NCBI GenBank assembly: GCA_001275005.1
Contig: JWZX01000540.1
Location: forward strand, 1 to 18,349
Length of the DNA stretch: 18,349 bases
Reading direction: 5' to 3'
Source of the DNA: Chrysochromulina tobinii
Taxonomy: Eukaryota > Haptophyta > Prymnesiales > Chrysochromulinaceae
The notes below the pieces were generated by a model. That model was not told the DNA's origin, did no database searches, and saw only the letters and a list, made by a program, of their open reading frames with translations. Position 1 is the first letter of the stretch; the number at the start of each line of letters is the position of its first letter. Below, in pieces: positions 7,833 to 15,387 of this stretch. Position numbers and translations under genes: made by a program.

Positions 7833-8120
7833 CGTTAAAGAGAGCAACACGGTGTTGAAGGGGTTGCAGACCTGCGCTCGTACATGGCGAGAAAGGGAAC
7901 ACGTGAGGATGATGGGCAGTTCCGTGCACCAGGCGGATCATCTCACCACCATAAGTGCCCAGTGTCTCCAGGTAGCCCTCGGGTCGAGTAAATTTGCGAG
8001 GTCTCGGCGTCCGTCCGCGGTGTGGTCTCCACAGGTCTCCACACACACGCGGCGCCCCGGTCCCTTTCTTATCACGTCGCTACCGGTTCAAAGACACCGG
8101 GGGGAGCCGGGACACCGCAG

Positions 8121-8231
8121 CTTCCTCACACACCACGTCGCCAACATCTCCACCGCCATCCAAACCGCCGACGCCCAGACCATCCTCAACGCCGCCAGCG
8201 CGCGCATGCTACGCGTCTCGTTTGGGGTCAT
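8121..8231 (+). CDS. Candidate isolated coding exon
   Basis: In the frame that ends at the TAA 8233-8235, nearly every codon from about 8113 onward ends in C or G. The translated core reads FLTHHVANISTAIQTADAQ, followed by a similarly protein-like stretch up to SFGV. The block is preceded by CCGCAG (acceptor-like, AG at 8119-8120) and followed by GTAAGG (donor-like, from 8232), giving an exon of 111 nt, divisible by three. No partner exon was found and I do not recognise the peptide. It could belong to a gene with distant exons, be a gene relic, or be chance. Confidence 0.25.
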
Positions 8232-8559
8232 GTAAGGTGTGTGTATTCTGAGCGGGCAATAACAGTGCCGTAGCACCGGCTGTCGCGTCTGTCGTGTTAA
8301 CGTTCACAAGTCGAAAATCGGGCTCCACCGCAAATTCCTATCGTTTCGCGCACGCGCTAATTTCACGCTGGCGGTTAATCTCTGAGGCTTCCCTCCCGGT
8401 ATTCAGACGAAACCGGGGGTGGGGAAGAATTTGTTTTTAGATTTGCTATTTTTTAGCTTATTTAGCGACAGCTACCCCCGGTGTTTTTGAACCGTGTTGA
8501 CGGTCCAATTCCTATAGTTCAGCACATTCACGGGAGCCGCGTCTCTTGTGAGGGACAAG

Positions 8560-8610
8560 ACAGCCGCGTGACTTTGGACTGCCGCGTGACGCCCAAAGTC
8601 ACGCGGCTGT
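8560..8610. repeat. Perfect 18-bp inverted repeat with a third internal copy of its core
   Basis: Arms 8560-8577 (ACAGCCGCGTGACTTTGG) and 8593-8610 are perfect reverse complements around a 15-nt loop. The loop itself contains GCCGCGTGAC (8581-8590), a direct copy of the left-arm core at 8563-8572. So the same 10-bp word appears three times in about 50 bp, twice direct and once inverted. It lies 336 bp upstream of the dolichol kinase ATG. Confidence 0.92.
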
Positions 8611-8736
8611 GAACTCAACTAGTACTTGAAATTGTCGATCACATGGTACGGTATCCATTATGGAACCAGATCGGGGGGGTACGGAGAGCCCTGGGTATGG
8701 GGTATCTCCGCTCTCGCGTCTCGTGCGCACTGTCGT

Positions 8737-8751
8737 GTTGTTGTTGTTGTT
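8737..8751. repeat. GTT microsatellite
   Basis: Five tandem GTT units. It lies in the probable promoter region of dolichol kinase; no function is implied. Confidence 0.9.
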
Positions 8752-8945
8752 GTGTCCTTGTGTCCCACCCTGGTCCCTTCCCTGGGGGTTTCTGAGGCAT
8801 TGGGGGGACGTCGTGTTCGTTAACACTATACATCCCAACCGAGCCCAACGAACTGTGAAGTTTTCACGGCTGTGCTGCTTACGTGTTGTGTGTATTAATT
8901 AATGAAGCTGAGCCCAACGCACGCGACCAAGTTTACACGTTCCAC

Positions 8946-10859
8946 ATGGGGTGGTGGAAGTCGGACGTGCCCGCGACGCGCATAAACCCGAGGTCGAACA
9001 ATGACGACGACGCGGAGACAATTCTGGTCGCCTTGCTCATGCTGCTACTGGTGCGTGAGCTGCGCTACTGCGGCTGGCGGCGAGAGGCCTTCATTCTCTT
9101 CCTCGTCGTCATGCTGTGCGCTCTGCTCGGCCGCCGTGGACTTGGCACGGGCTTGCAGGCAGCCCGGCAGCCGTCGCGCCGAAACCGCTGCCAGCTACGC
9201 GAAGGCGCAAGCGACAGCCTCACCTTGGGCTGCTGCATGCCCGCGATCATCGTCGCTTCGCTCATGGTCGTACGGCTGCGTGCTGGCGTGCCACTTGGGC
9301 CACTGCGTGCCTACCTGTGGGCAGCGCTCGCGTGCGCCATGCAGCCACCCTTCGCCATGTGGTGCGAGGGCTCGCCGCTACCCTCTGGCGTACGCGCTCA
9401 CCTGGATGGCTTTGCGCTCGGCGTCGTACTCACGCTCGTGGCGGTGCGCAGCCTGACGACGGGTGTTGCGGTGGGCGTCGTGCTGGCTGTGCACGCGGCC
9501 ACATTGCATGCGGCGCTCTGGGGCACGGTGGCCTCGTTCACGATCGGCGAGGCCGCAACGCTCGCACAGGGCGTTGCCCTGTTGACCATCGATGCCGCCA
9601 TCGTCTCCCTCTGCGAAGTGAAGCGTCTAGGAGGCGGCGGCGGTGGCGGCGGCAGCGCTGCGGGTGGCTCGGGCAGCGCTGCTGGTGTGGACCCGGCGGT
9701 CGCGCCGGCACCGTCTCCAGCGCACCATGTGCTCGGACTGCTGCTCACCGACGAATGGTGTCCTCCGCGCCCAACCGTCGCCGTCGGTGCCGAGGCCCTG
9801 TTGCTGGGTGGCATGAGCCTCGCAGCCATTCTCGGCACCCTTCTCTCCTTCGGACCGGCCCGCCGGCTGGCGCCGAGCACGCGGAGCGCGGTGTTTGTGG
9901 GGCTCATTGGTGCGGCGCTGGGCGGCGTGCTGCTGCCGTGGCTCTCGCTGCTAGTACGCCAGGATGGGTTGCTCTGGCTCCTATCACAGGCCAGCCAGCC
10001 AGACCACCTGTGGCTCTTGACCTATTGGGCTGCGGCGCTCCTCCTCGGGGTCCACGTGGCGGCTTGGCTCACGCCGGCGGCGCTGCCCGCGCCGGCGACT
10101 ACCGACGACGCGACGGCGCAGGCAGCCCGTCGGCAGCATCGAAAGCAGCTGCTTCTCGCACGGAAGGCGTACCACTTCCTTGCTGTGGCCATGTTTGCAC
10201 CGGCGGTTTTGTACCATCGACCCTTCGTGCAACTAGCCTTTTGTGCCGCCCTGCCGCTCTTTGCCCTGCTCGAGGTGGTACGGCTGCTCGAGCTGCCACC
10301 ACTGGCCGCGCCTCTCACGGCCTTCCTTGGCCGCTTTCTCGACACCCGCGACGGCGGCACGCTCATCCTCACACATACGTATCTACTGTTGGGCTGTGCA
10401 CTCCCCACTCTGCTCCCGATGCCAACGGCCACCTTCAGCGCCGCCGCTGTGGTCGCCGCGGGCGCACCCGCCGCCGCGGGCGCGCGTGCCGCGCTTGCGG
10501 CGGCGCCTCATGCGGGGCTTCTGGTGCTTGGGATAGGTGACGCGACCGCCGCGGCCGTAGGCGTGCACTTTGGACGCACGCGCTGGCCCAGGACCTCAAA
10601 GTCGCTCGAGGGCACCGGCGCTGCCGTCCTCGCCATGCTGGCGCTCCTCGGTGTGCTCCTCCCGCTCAGCGGCGGCGACGGCGTGCCGTGCGGCTGGTCG
10701 CAGTGGCTCGCGCTAGCAGTGTGCTCATTACTTGCATGCGTGCTCGAGGCGATCACGACACAGATCGACAACCTCTTCCTGCCACTCTTCTACCATGCGA
10801 CGCTGTGCCTGGCGGCCGCGCGAGAGCTCGGCAGCTTCGCGGGGGTGGGTGGTGTGTAG
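8946..10859 (+). CDS. DOLK: Dolichol kinase
   Basis: The enzyme phosphorylates dolichol with CTP to give dolichyl phosphate, the lipid carrier for N-glycans, O- and C-mannose and GPI anchors, in the ER membrane. The 637-residue product starts at ATG 8946, the first in frame; an open extension of 21 codons upstream has only GTG/TTG starts. It is a polytopic membrane protein throughout. The family motifs lie in the C-terminal third: ARKAYHFLAVAMF (405-417), FLDTRDGGTLILTHTYL (464-480), GIGDATAAAVG (529-539) with RWPRTSKSLEGT (546-557), the CTP-binding region, and EAITTQIDNLFLP (601-613). Residues 229-247 are a Gly/Ser/Ala linker absent from compact homologues. This and an extended N-terminus explain why it is about 100 residues longer than the human enzyme (538). 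Codons are strongly G/C-ending, suggesting a well-adapted native gene. Confidence 0.93.
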   Translation: MGWWKSDVPATRINPRSNNDDDAETILVALLMLLLVRELRYCGWRREAFILFLVVMLCALLGRRGLGTGLQAARQPSRRNRCQLREGASDSLTLGCCMPAIIVASLMVVRLRAGVPLGPLRAYLWAALACAMQPPFAMWCEGSPLPSGVRAHLDGFALGVVLTLVAVRSLTTGVAVGVVLAVHAATLHAALWGTVASFTIGEAATLAQGVALLTIDAAIVSLCEVKRLGGGGGGGGSAAGGSGSAAGVDPAVAPAPSPAHHVLGLLLTDEWCPPRPTVAVGAEALLLGGMSLAAILGTLLSFGPARRLAPSTRSAVFVGLIGAALGGVLLPWLSLLVRQDGLLWLLSQASQPDHLWLLTYWAAALLLGVHVAAWLTPAALPAPATTDDATAQAARRQHRKQLLLARKAYHFLAVAMFAPAVLYHRPFVQLAFCAALPLFALLEVVRLLELPPLAAPLTAFLGRFLDTRDGGTLILTHTYLLLGCALPTLLPMPTATFSAAAVVAAGAPAAAGARAALAAAPHAGLLVLGIGDATAAAVGVHFGRTRWPRTSKSLEGTGAAVLAMLALLGVLLPLSGGDGVPCGWSQWLALAVCSLLACVLEAITTQIDNLFLPLFYHATLCLAAARELGSFAGVGGV

Positions 10860-11254
10860 ATAGAGTGTAGGCCGTGTCACACCGGATCCTGAAGTTGCGC
10901 ATTGCGCGCCTCGCCAGACGCCACATGCGTGTCGTCAACTCCAATTGTTCAACTCGTTGTTCAGACTCAACTCCATCTGCTCGCAGTGACCGCTCGGCTT
11001 CTTGGCGACCGCGGGGACGCGGCGTTGCGGATTCCGGTATCCGGATATCGAGAGCGCGACGTGTCACACGTGGAGTGTCAGACCCCTGAAAGTGCGGGGC
11101 GGAAAGGACGTCGAAGTTTCTTAGAAGTTTCGTCACTGACCTCGCAGGGTTTCGTCATATCCTAATAACTCCTAATTAGACTTACATGGGGTTTCGTCAC
11201 TAGGGCGAACGGGATGTAAATCTCATGGTAAATCTCCGAACAACGTCATGGCAG
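10860..11254. other. Convergent 3' spacer with short repeats
   Basis: This is the shared 3' flank of dolichol kinase and the minus-strand propeller gene. The 9-mer GTTTCGTCA occurs three times in direct orientation (11127-11135, 11149-11157, 11191-11199). GTAAATCTC occurs twice (11216-11224, 11228-11236). No gene is visible. Confidence 0.65.
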
Positions 11255-13243
11255 TCAACTGTCTACTCCCCTCCTTTTTGCGTTGGCTGTCGGGCATCTA
11301 TACGATGGCACTTGCAGAAGACGAGCCGCACGATCGCTGCCAGCCGATGCGAGCATGGCAAGTTGCTCAGAGGTCCAGCGCACGAACACAGCGCAATGAA
11401 CCGTATAGCGCACAACGCGCGAACCCCTTTCTTTTGACAGCCGCTCGAGTGCCCTGGCTTGTGGACGAGGCACCGCCTCCTCGTACATGATACCCGGAAC
11501 CCGCTCGTGCACGAAGACAAAGACTTCCGGCGCCGCTGATGAGGCGTTGCTGAACACCGCCGCGATTGGCTGGTGCTCAGCTCGCACTCCGTGCACTGCG
11601 CAGCGCAACAGCGGTGTGACGCCACTCCAAGTGCGCCCGTCGACGGACAGGGAGACCCCGATGCAGCCTCGCGCGTGCTGCACAAGTGGGTAGAGGGCAA
11701 TCAGCGAGCCGGGCTGGGTGGGATTCCCTTGAACGAGGAAAAAGTACAGGTCGCCGTCGGAATCGCTGTGCGTTGTGTGCCGTTGTAGTGCAATTCTTTC
11801 AAACGGCGTCCAGTTGATCATATCGGTTGAGGTGCTGACTTGGACGGAACGGCGGCCACGTGATGCAGCATTGGACCGTGCATACAGCAAGAAGCGGCCA
11901 TCGAGCCACGCAAGGCTCAGACGTCCATCAAACTCGCACACACCTGGACCGGCGAGATAGGGGAACTCTTTCTGCTGGCGCGCCTCGATGCAGCCAGGGT
12001 GCCGTCCGTCCATCATGTGACGCAGCTGCGTCCACTGCATAGGCGTCGCAATCTTTAGAGGCTCCCAGACGCCCCGACCGCGGTACACTGGCGTCAAGTC
12101 GGTCTGGTTCCGTTCGCTCCACCGCCATGACGTACCCCGCGCTGTCCACAAACCATCATGATACGTCACCGGCTTCTTGTGTCGACCACCAACGAGAAAG
12201 TACTCATTCCCATGAGAAAGGATGGCGTAGTTGTGCGTCAGTGTCGCCGACTTATTAAGCCCCCAAAGGTCAAATTTGTAGCGTTTGCGCTCGCGCTTGT
12301 TGTCCAGCGAAGATGGGAACGCAGGCATAACGAGACTCGGCAGGCCTCGAAAGCTGCGCCCACCATCCAAGGACTGAAGGCCACCGATCCACGTCTCGGC
12401 GACCTCATTCTTGAAGAGCAAGCATAATGCAACGCTCGGACCTGATCTGCAGGGTATGATCGAATAATAACGAGCATGTTCCCTTATCTGTGCCTTGGTG
12501 AATTCGTTGTCAAAGTAGACCTCTCTCTTGCTGTGCAAGATTCTGGTGCGACGGTGCAAGCGCTTTGCGACTTTGATCAAAGGTGCTTGTGAAGAGCAGG
12601 ACGACGAGGTATTCAGCCACGCCGAACACCAACGCTGCTCTTGCGTGCTATTGATATGCCGGACATGACAGTGGTGATCTTGCAGGGTCTGCTGTTTAAC
12701 AAGCCGTAGCCACACATCGTCGAACCAGCATGTTTCGTTGAACATGTTCCACGCCACTGCAGTGTAGCGGGTCGTGCGCTGGCACAAAGTGCTCCCATGG
12801 AATAGTACCAAAGGCTGTCGCCTGTCGCTTAGGATACCAAAAAGTCGGCTCAGATCGAACTGCACTGCCATGCGGGCTTCTGGCGTCGATGCATCCATAT
12901 TTACAATGAGTGCGTGGCACTCAAGCTGCAAGCGATGCGTCAGAGACGCAATAGAGCCGTTGAGCTCAAAGCTCTTCCAGTTATCCACTCTCAGTGGGAC
13001 AGGATGGATCACGCGACCCACGGCGATGCAATAAAATTGCGATTGGTGTGGGCGCTGACCCCCCACCAAATCAGAAACATGCGCCAAAAACTGCAACGAG
13101 TGCACCGCACAAAGAGCAAGTGGCGACTCGGGCATGGCGCCAGAAAAGGTCGATGCTAAGCGTGCTGGCCACATGGATTGCGCGTCAACGGCAGCTGATG
13201 CTGAGTGCGTGAGGCAATTGTCAACATTCGAGCCCGTCTTCAT
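11255..13243 (-). CDS. Secretory beta-propeller protein, glycosidase-like (GH32/GH43 or sialidase-type fold)
   Basis: From ATG 13241-13243 the protein has 662 residues; the frame extends nine codons further only through GTG. The C-terminal two thirds look like a five- or six-bladed propeller. Blade-turn motifs of the S-x-D-x-x-x-W/F kind recur: SLDGGRSF (291-298), STDMINW (472-478) and SVDGRTW (533-539). LDGRFLLYARSN (447-458) followed by a GRRSVQVSTS strand is typical of GH32/GH43-like and related glycan-active propellers. At least seven N-x-S/T sequons (for example NGS, NET, NST, NKS, NQT, NAS) and many Cys suggest the secretory pathway. No clean signal peptide is visible, so the N-terminus may be misplaced or spliced. 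Third codon positions are far less G/C-biased than in dolichol kinase or malic enzyme. The substrate and the catalytic acids cannot be assigned. Confidence 0.65.
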   Translation of the reverse strand: MKTGSNVDNCLTHSASAAVDAQSMWPARLASTFSGAMPESPLALCAVHSLQFLAHVSDLVGGQRPHQSQFYCIAVGRVIHPVPLRVDNWKSFELNGSIASLTHRLQLECHALIVNMDASTPEARMAVQFDLSRLFGILSDRRQPLVLFHGSTLCQRTTRYTAVAWNMFNETCWFDDVWLRLVKQQTLQDHHCHVRHINSTQEQRWCSAWLNTSSSCSSQAPLIKVAKRLHRRTRILHSKREVYFDNEFTKAQIREHARYYSIIPCRSGPSVALCLLFKNEVAETWIGGLQSLDGGRSFRGLPSLVMPAFPSSLDNKRERKRYKFDLWGLNKSATLTHNYAILSHGNEYFLVGGRHKKPVTYHDGLWTARGTSWRWSERNQTDLTPVYRGRGVWEPLKIATPMQWTQLRHMMDGRHPGCIEARQQKEFPYLAGPGVCEFDGRLSLAWLDGRFLLYARSNAASRGRRSVQVSTSTDMINWTPFERIALQRHTTHSDSDGDLYFFLVQGNPTQPGSLIALYPLVQHARGCIGVSLSVDGRTWSGVTPLLRCAVHGVRAEHQPIAAVFSNASSAAPEVFVFVHERVPGIMYEEAVPRPQARALERLSKERGSRVVRYTVHCAVFVRWTSEQLAMLASAGSDRAARLLQVPSYRCPTANAKRRGVDS

Positions 13244-14114
13244 CAGGCTAGATGCAGCAGTCACGCGCACTGTGCGGAGTTGCGCCGATTTGATCAGCGC
13301 ACACCGAGGCCGAGACGCGTGAGGTTACCGGTATAGTCACAGAGCTGACGTTTTCTACACGTACTTTACCGGTAACTGACACAAAGTACCGGTAAGTTCG
13401 AACTTCCACCGATTTGGAGCGCGCGCCGCGCCTGGCTCGACACATGACAAAGAAGTGAGAACTGAGAAGAGCTCAAAGACAGAGTTGCGCGGTTAGGGAG
13501 GGTACATAACTTGTTATTGGAGGTATTACGGCGTAATCCCTTTCCCTGAAGCTGAACTCATAACTCCGAATATGTCTTCGCTCTACTATACTTTCGGCGC
13601 ATGTTTCGGCGCCTCCCCGGAACTCCCCGGCGCTCCCGGCCTCGGGGCCTCGGTTGATCGTTCTCGAGCGCGTTCCGCATAGGAGATAGGTTTCAGAGAA
13701 CCGGACGGTCCGAGGGAGGCAGGGACCCCCGATACAACCCAGATCGGATACGATTTAATATATAATAACCGATACAAATACGATCCGGATTTAATCCGGA
13801 TTACTTCATGCTAGTTCATGAAACTTGAGAGCACCTGGGGGCCGCCGCGCCGCGCACACAGTGCTTTTCCAAGTCCCTACTGGTAATATGCCGAATTCCG
13901 TCAAACAGCTGCGTACAAAGACGAGAGCACGATACACCGAATCACCGATCGCGACCCGCGCGCACCCAGACTTGTGCAGCACATCATGTGGGCCTCGCCT
14001 TGATCGAGATGAAGTGTCAGGTACTCGCTCGTAACCTCATGGTGTCGTCCTCCAACTCATGACCCGTCCTCCACCTTTGCATAGCCGGTCCTCGCCGGCC
14101 CTCGCAACTCCTCC
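13244..14114. other. Spacer between two minus-strand genes
   Basis: This stretch contains the presumed promoter of the propeller gene (right of 13243) and the 3' flank of the Cys-rich gene. It includes three TACCGGTA palindromes. An AT-rich island at about 13729-13812 has direct repeats CCGATACAA (13729-13737 and 13769-13777) and ATCCGGATT (13783-13791 and 13794-13802). No coding frame is convincing. Confidence 0.55.
13325..13395. promoter_or_regulatory. Three TACCGGTA palindromes upstream of the propeller gene
   Basis: The 8-bp palindrome TACCGGTA occurs within TTACCGGTA (13325-13333), TTACCGGTAA (13366-13375) and TACCGGTAA (13387-13395). They lie 80-150 bp before the minus-strand ATG at 13243, where a promoter would be expected. 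Binding by a dimeric factor is a reasonable inference but unproven. Confidence 0.35.
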
Positions 14115-14948
14115 TCAATAGCCACCCTGTGGAGGGTAGCCACCCTGCTGCGGAGGGTAGCCCTGCTGCGGAGGGTAGCCCTGCTGCGGAGGGTAGCCCT
14201 GCTGCGGAGGGTAGCCCTGCTGCGGAGGGTAGCCCTGCTGCGGTGGCATGCCGGGTGGCATGCCCGGCTGCGGCGGATAGCCGCCCTGCGGCGGGTAGCC
14301 GCCCTGCGGCGGGTAGCCGCCCTGCGGCGGCGCCATCATGCCGCCGCCAGGATAGGCAACCGGCATGCCGCCGGCAACCGGCACGGCGAACGCGACGGGC
14401 GACTGGCCCTTCGTGTACCCGCTCTTGATGTCACGCTGGACCTCGTGGTACACCTGTGCGCCCATGCAGCCGGCCACAGAGAGCGTCACCAGGTCCGCGA
14501 TCAGGTCGAGGATCGCAGCGGCATCGCGGAACTCTTCGGCGAAGATAGCGGCTATGTGGAAGAGGCACGAGAGGATCTGGAGGAAGTTGGCGAACGCGAT
14601 GATCTGCCAGTCGCACGGATCGGGCTGGATCTGCTTCGTATCCATCATGTGCAGGCGAGCCACCGAGAGCGACGTCATCGGGAAGCAGCAGCCCTCGAGG
14701 CACAGACCGAGAGCCGAGCCGGGGCAGCACTCGGCGGGCTGGAGGCAGCAGCAGGGCGGCAAGTAGTTCTGGCAGCAGATGAAGTCCGCTGTGCCGTTGT
14801 GGTAAGTGTCAAGGATCTTCGAGCGCGCCCAGCAGGCCGTGAAGCCAAAGGGCGAGCCGAGGGCCGAGGCGCAGCAGCACAGCGGCTCCTTGCAGCACGC
14901 ATCCTTGAGGCCGAGCGCGAACACATTCGGGTTGTTCGCGTAGGCCAT
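14115..14948 (-). CDS. Cys-rich membrane-associated protein with GYPPQQ repeat tail
   Basis: The first ATG in frame is at 14946-14948, giving 277 residues, but coding probably begins upstream (see the exon at 15081-15191). The N-terminal half is dense in Cys pairs and triplets: [38 protein letters not shown] helical, partly hydrophobic region follows ([20 protein letters not shown], then [17 protein letters not shown]). The last 75 residues are Gly/Pro/Tyr/Gln repeats. Paired Cys clusters like these occur in PLAC8-type and other palmitoylated membrane proteins, but I cannot assign a family. GYPPQ tails occur in rhodopsins, annexins and synexin-like proteins, where they mediate weak self-association. 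By inference this is a membrane-bound protein with a flexible cytosolic tail. It is divergent from the ArfGAP gene. Confidence 0.75.
   Translation of the reverse strand: MAYANNPNVFALGLKDACCKEPLCCCASALGSPFGFTACWARSKILDTYHNGTADFICCQNYLPPCCCLQPAECCPGSALGLCLEGCCFPMTSLSVARLHMMDTKQIQPDPCDWQIIAFANFLQILSCLFHIAAIFAEEFRDAAAILDLIADLVTLSVAGCMGAQVYHEVQRDIKSGYTKGQSPVAFAVPVAGGMPVAYPGGGMMAPPQGGYPPQGGYPPQGGYPPQPGMPPGMPPQQGYPPQQGYPPQQGYPPQQGYPPQQGYPPQQGGYPPQGGY
14143..14333. repeat. Two 18-bp tandem arrays encoding the GYPPQQ tail
   Basis: Five perfect copies of CCCTGCTGCGGAGGGTAG fill 14143-14232, with a degenerate sixth to 14250. A second array of about three copies of GCCGCCCTGCGGCGGGTA fills 14280-14333. 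Both encode six-residue Gly-Tyr-Pro-Pro-Gln units on the minus strand, so copy-number changes keep the frame. Confidence 0.95.
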
Positions 14949-15080
14949 GAACTGGCTGTACTGGGCGTTCTTCGCCTTGTTTTGTGAGTCAATCTGGTCA
15001 ATGAACAAATGCGAGCGAACACGAATTGTGTCAGAAGGATGCGCACGGTGCCGCACGCGCGGTCGTCGCGAGCACGCGAT

Positions 15081-15191
15081 CTAGAGGCTGTTGCGCAGTA
15101 CGCTCCCCCGCACCACGATCTGATGCTGGGCACGCGGCTGCTCGCGCACCTTCTCGGGCGGCGTGTTAGGGCAGAGGAGGAAGATGCACAT
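15081..15191 (-). CDS. Candidate first exon of the Cys-rich gene
   Basis: The minus-strand frame from ATG 15189-15191 (MCIFLLCPNTPPEK...) to the TAG at 15081-15083 has about 31 of 35 codons ending in G or C. That is much higher than chance and like the coding parts of neighbouring genes. Donor-like AAG|GTGCGC (GT from 15149) would end the exon after codon 14. An acceptor-like ACCAG (AG at 14995-14994) precedes the codons IDSQNKAKN of the downstream frame. Both are phase 0, so splicing would join them in frame and remove about 156 nt. The stretch just before the acceptor is T-rich and has a CTGAC branch-like word at 15034-15030. Other GT donors in phase 0 exist near 15116 and 15113. I infer that this is exon 1 of the gene at 14115. 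Confidence 0.45.
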   Translation of the reverse strand: MCIFLLCPNTPPEKVREQPRAQHQIVVRGSVLRNSL

Positions 15192-15387
15192 CTTGCAAGC
15201 GGGCGGGGGGGAGAAGTTGCTGAGGCCCAAGGAAGCTTCGCGACACAAAGGAAGACGCCAGGCGCTGTAACGGTACAGGACTCGGACCGACCTTGAGACG
15301 GCGGATCGTGCTGTGATTCGGCTGTTCACTGCTGAGTATTCATAATGAACCAGCGAAGGCCGTACGGTAAACCAAGGAAGACACGAA

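Larger units (their letters stand above)
7719..8945. other. 1.2-kb spacer with inverted repeats and an exon-like block
   Basis: This spacer lies between the starts of the minus-strand RING gene and the plus-strand dolichol kinase, so it should contain both promoters. It holds the inverted repeats at 7768-7832 and 8560-8610, the exon-like block 8121-8231 and a GTT microsatellite at 8737-8751. There is also a weaker 9-bp inverted repeat, ACCGGGGGT at 8412-8420 and its complement at 8474-8482, around a T-rich loop. No complete gene is visible. Confidence 0.55.

Noticed and set aside
7444-8235. A single plus-strand gene of 263 codons
   Set aside because: Its first half is antisense to the RING finger and the middle lacks coding bias; only the last 110 nt look coding, so I kept just that block.
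9116-10540. Plus-strand frame of 474 codons inside dolichol kinase
   Set aside because: It overlaps all conserved dolichol kinase motifs in another phase and is an Arg/His/Pro-rich chance frame in GC-rich DNA.
13729-13812. AT-rich island with short repeats as a transposon or centromere-like relic
   Set aside because: The repeats are only 9 bp, there are no terminal repeats or target duplication, and AT-rich patches are common in spacers.
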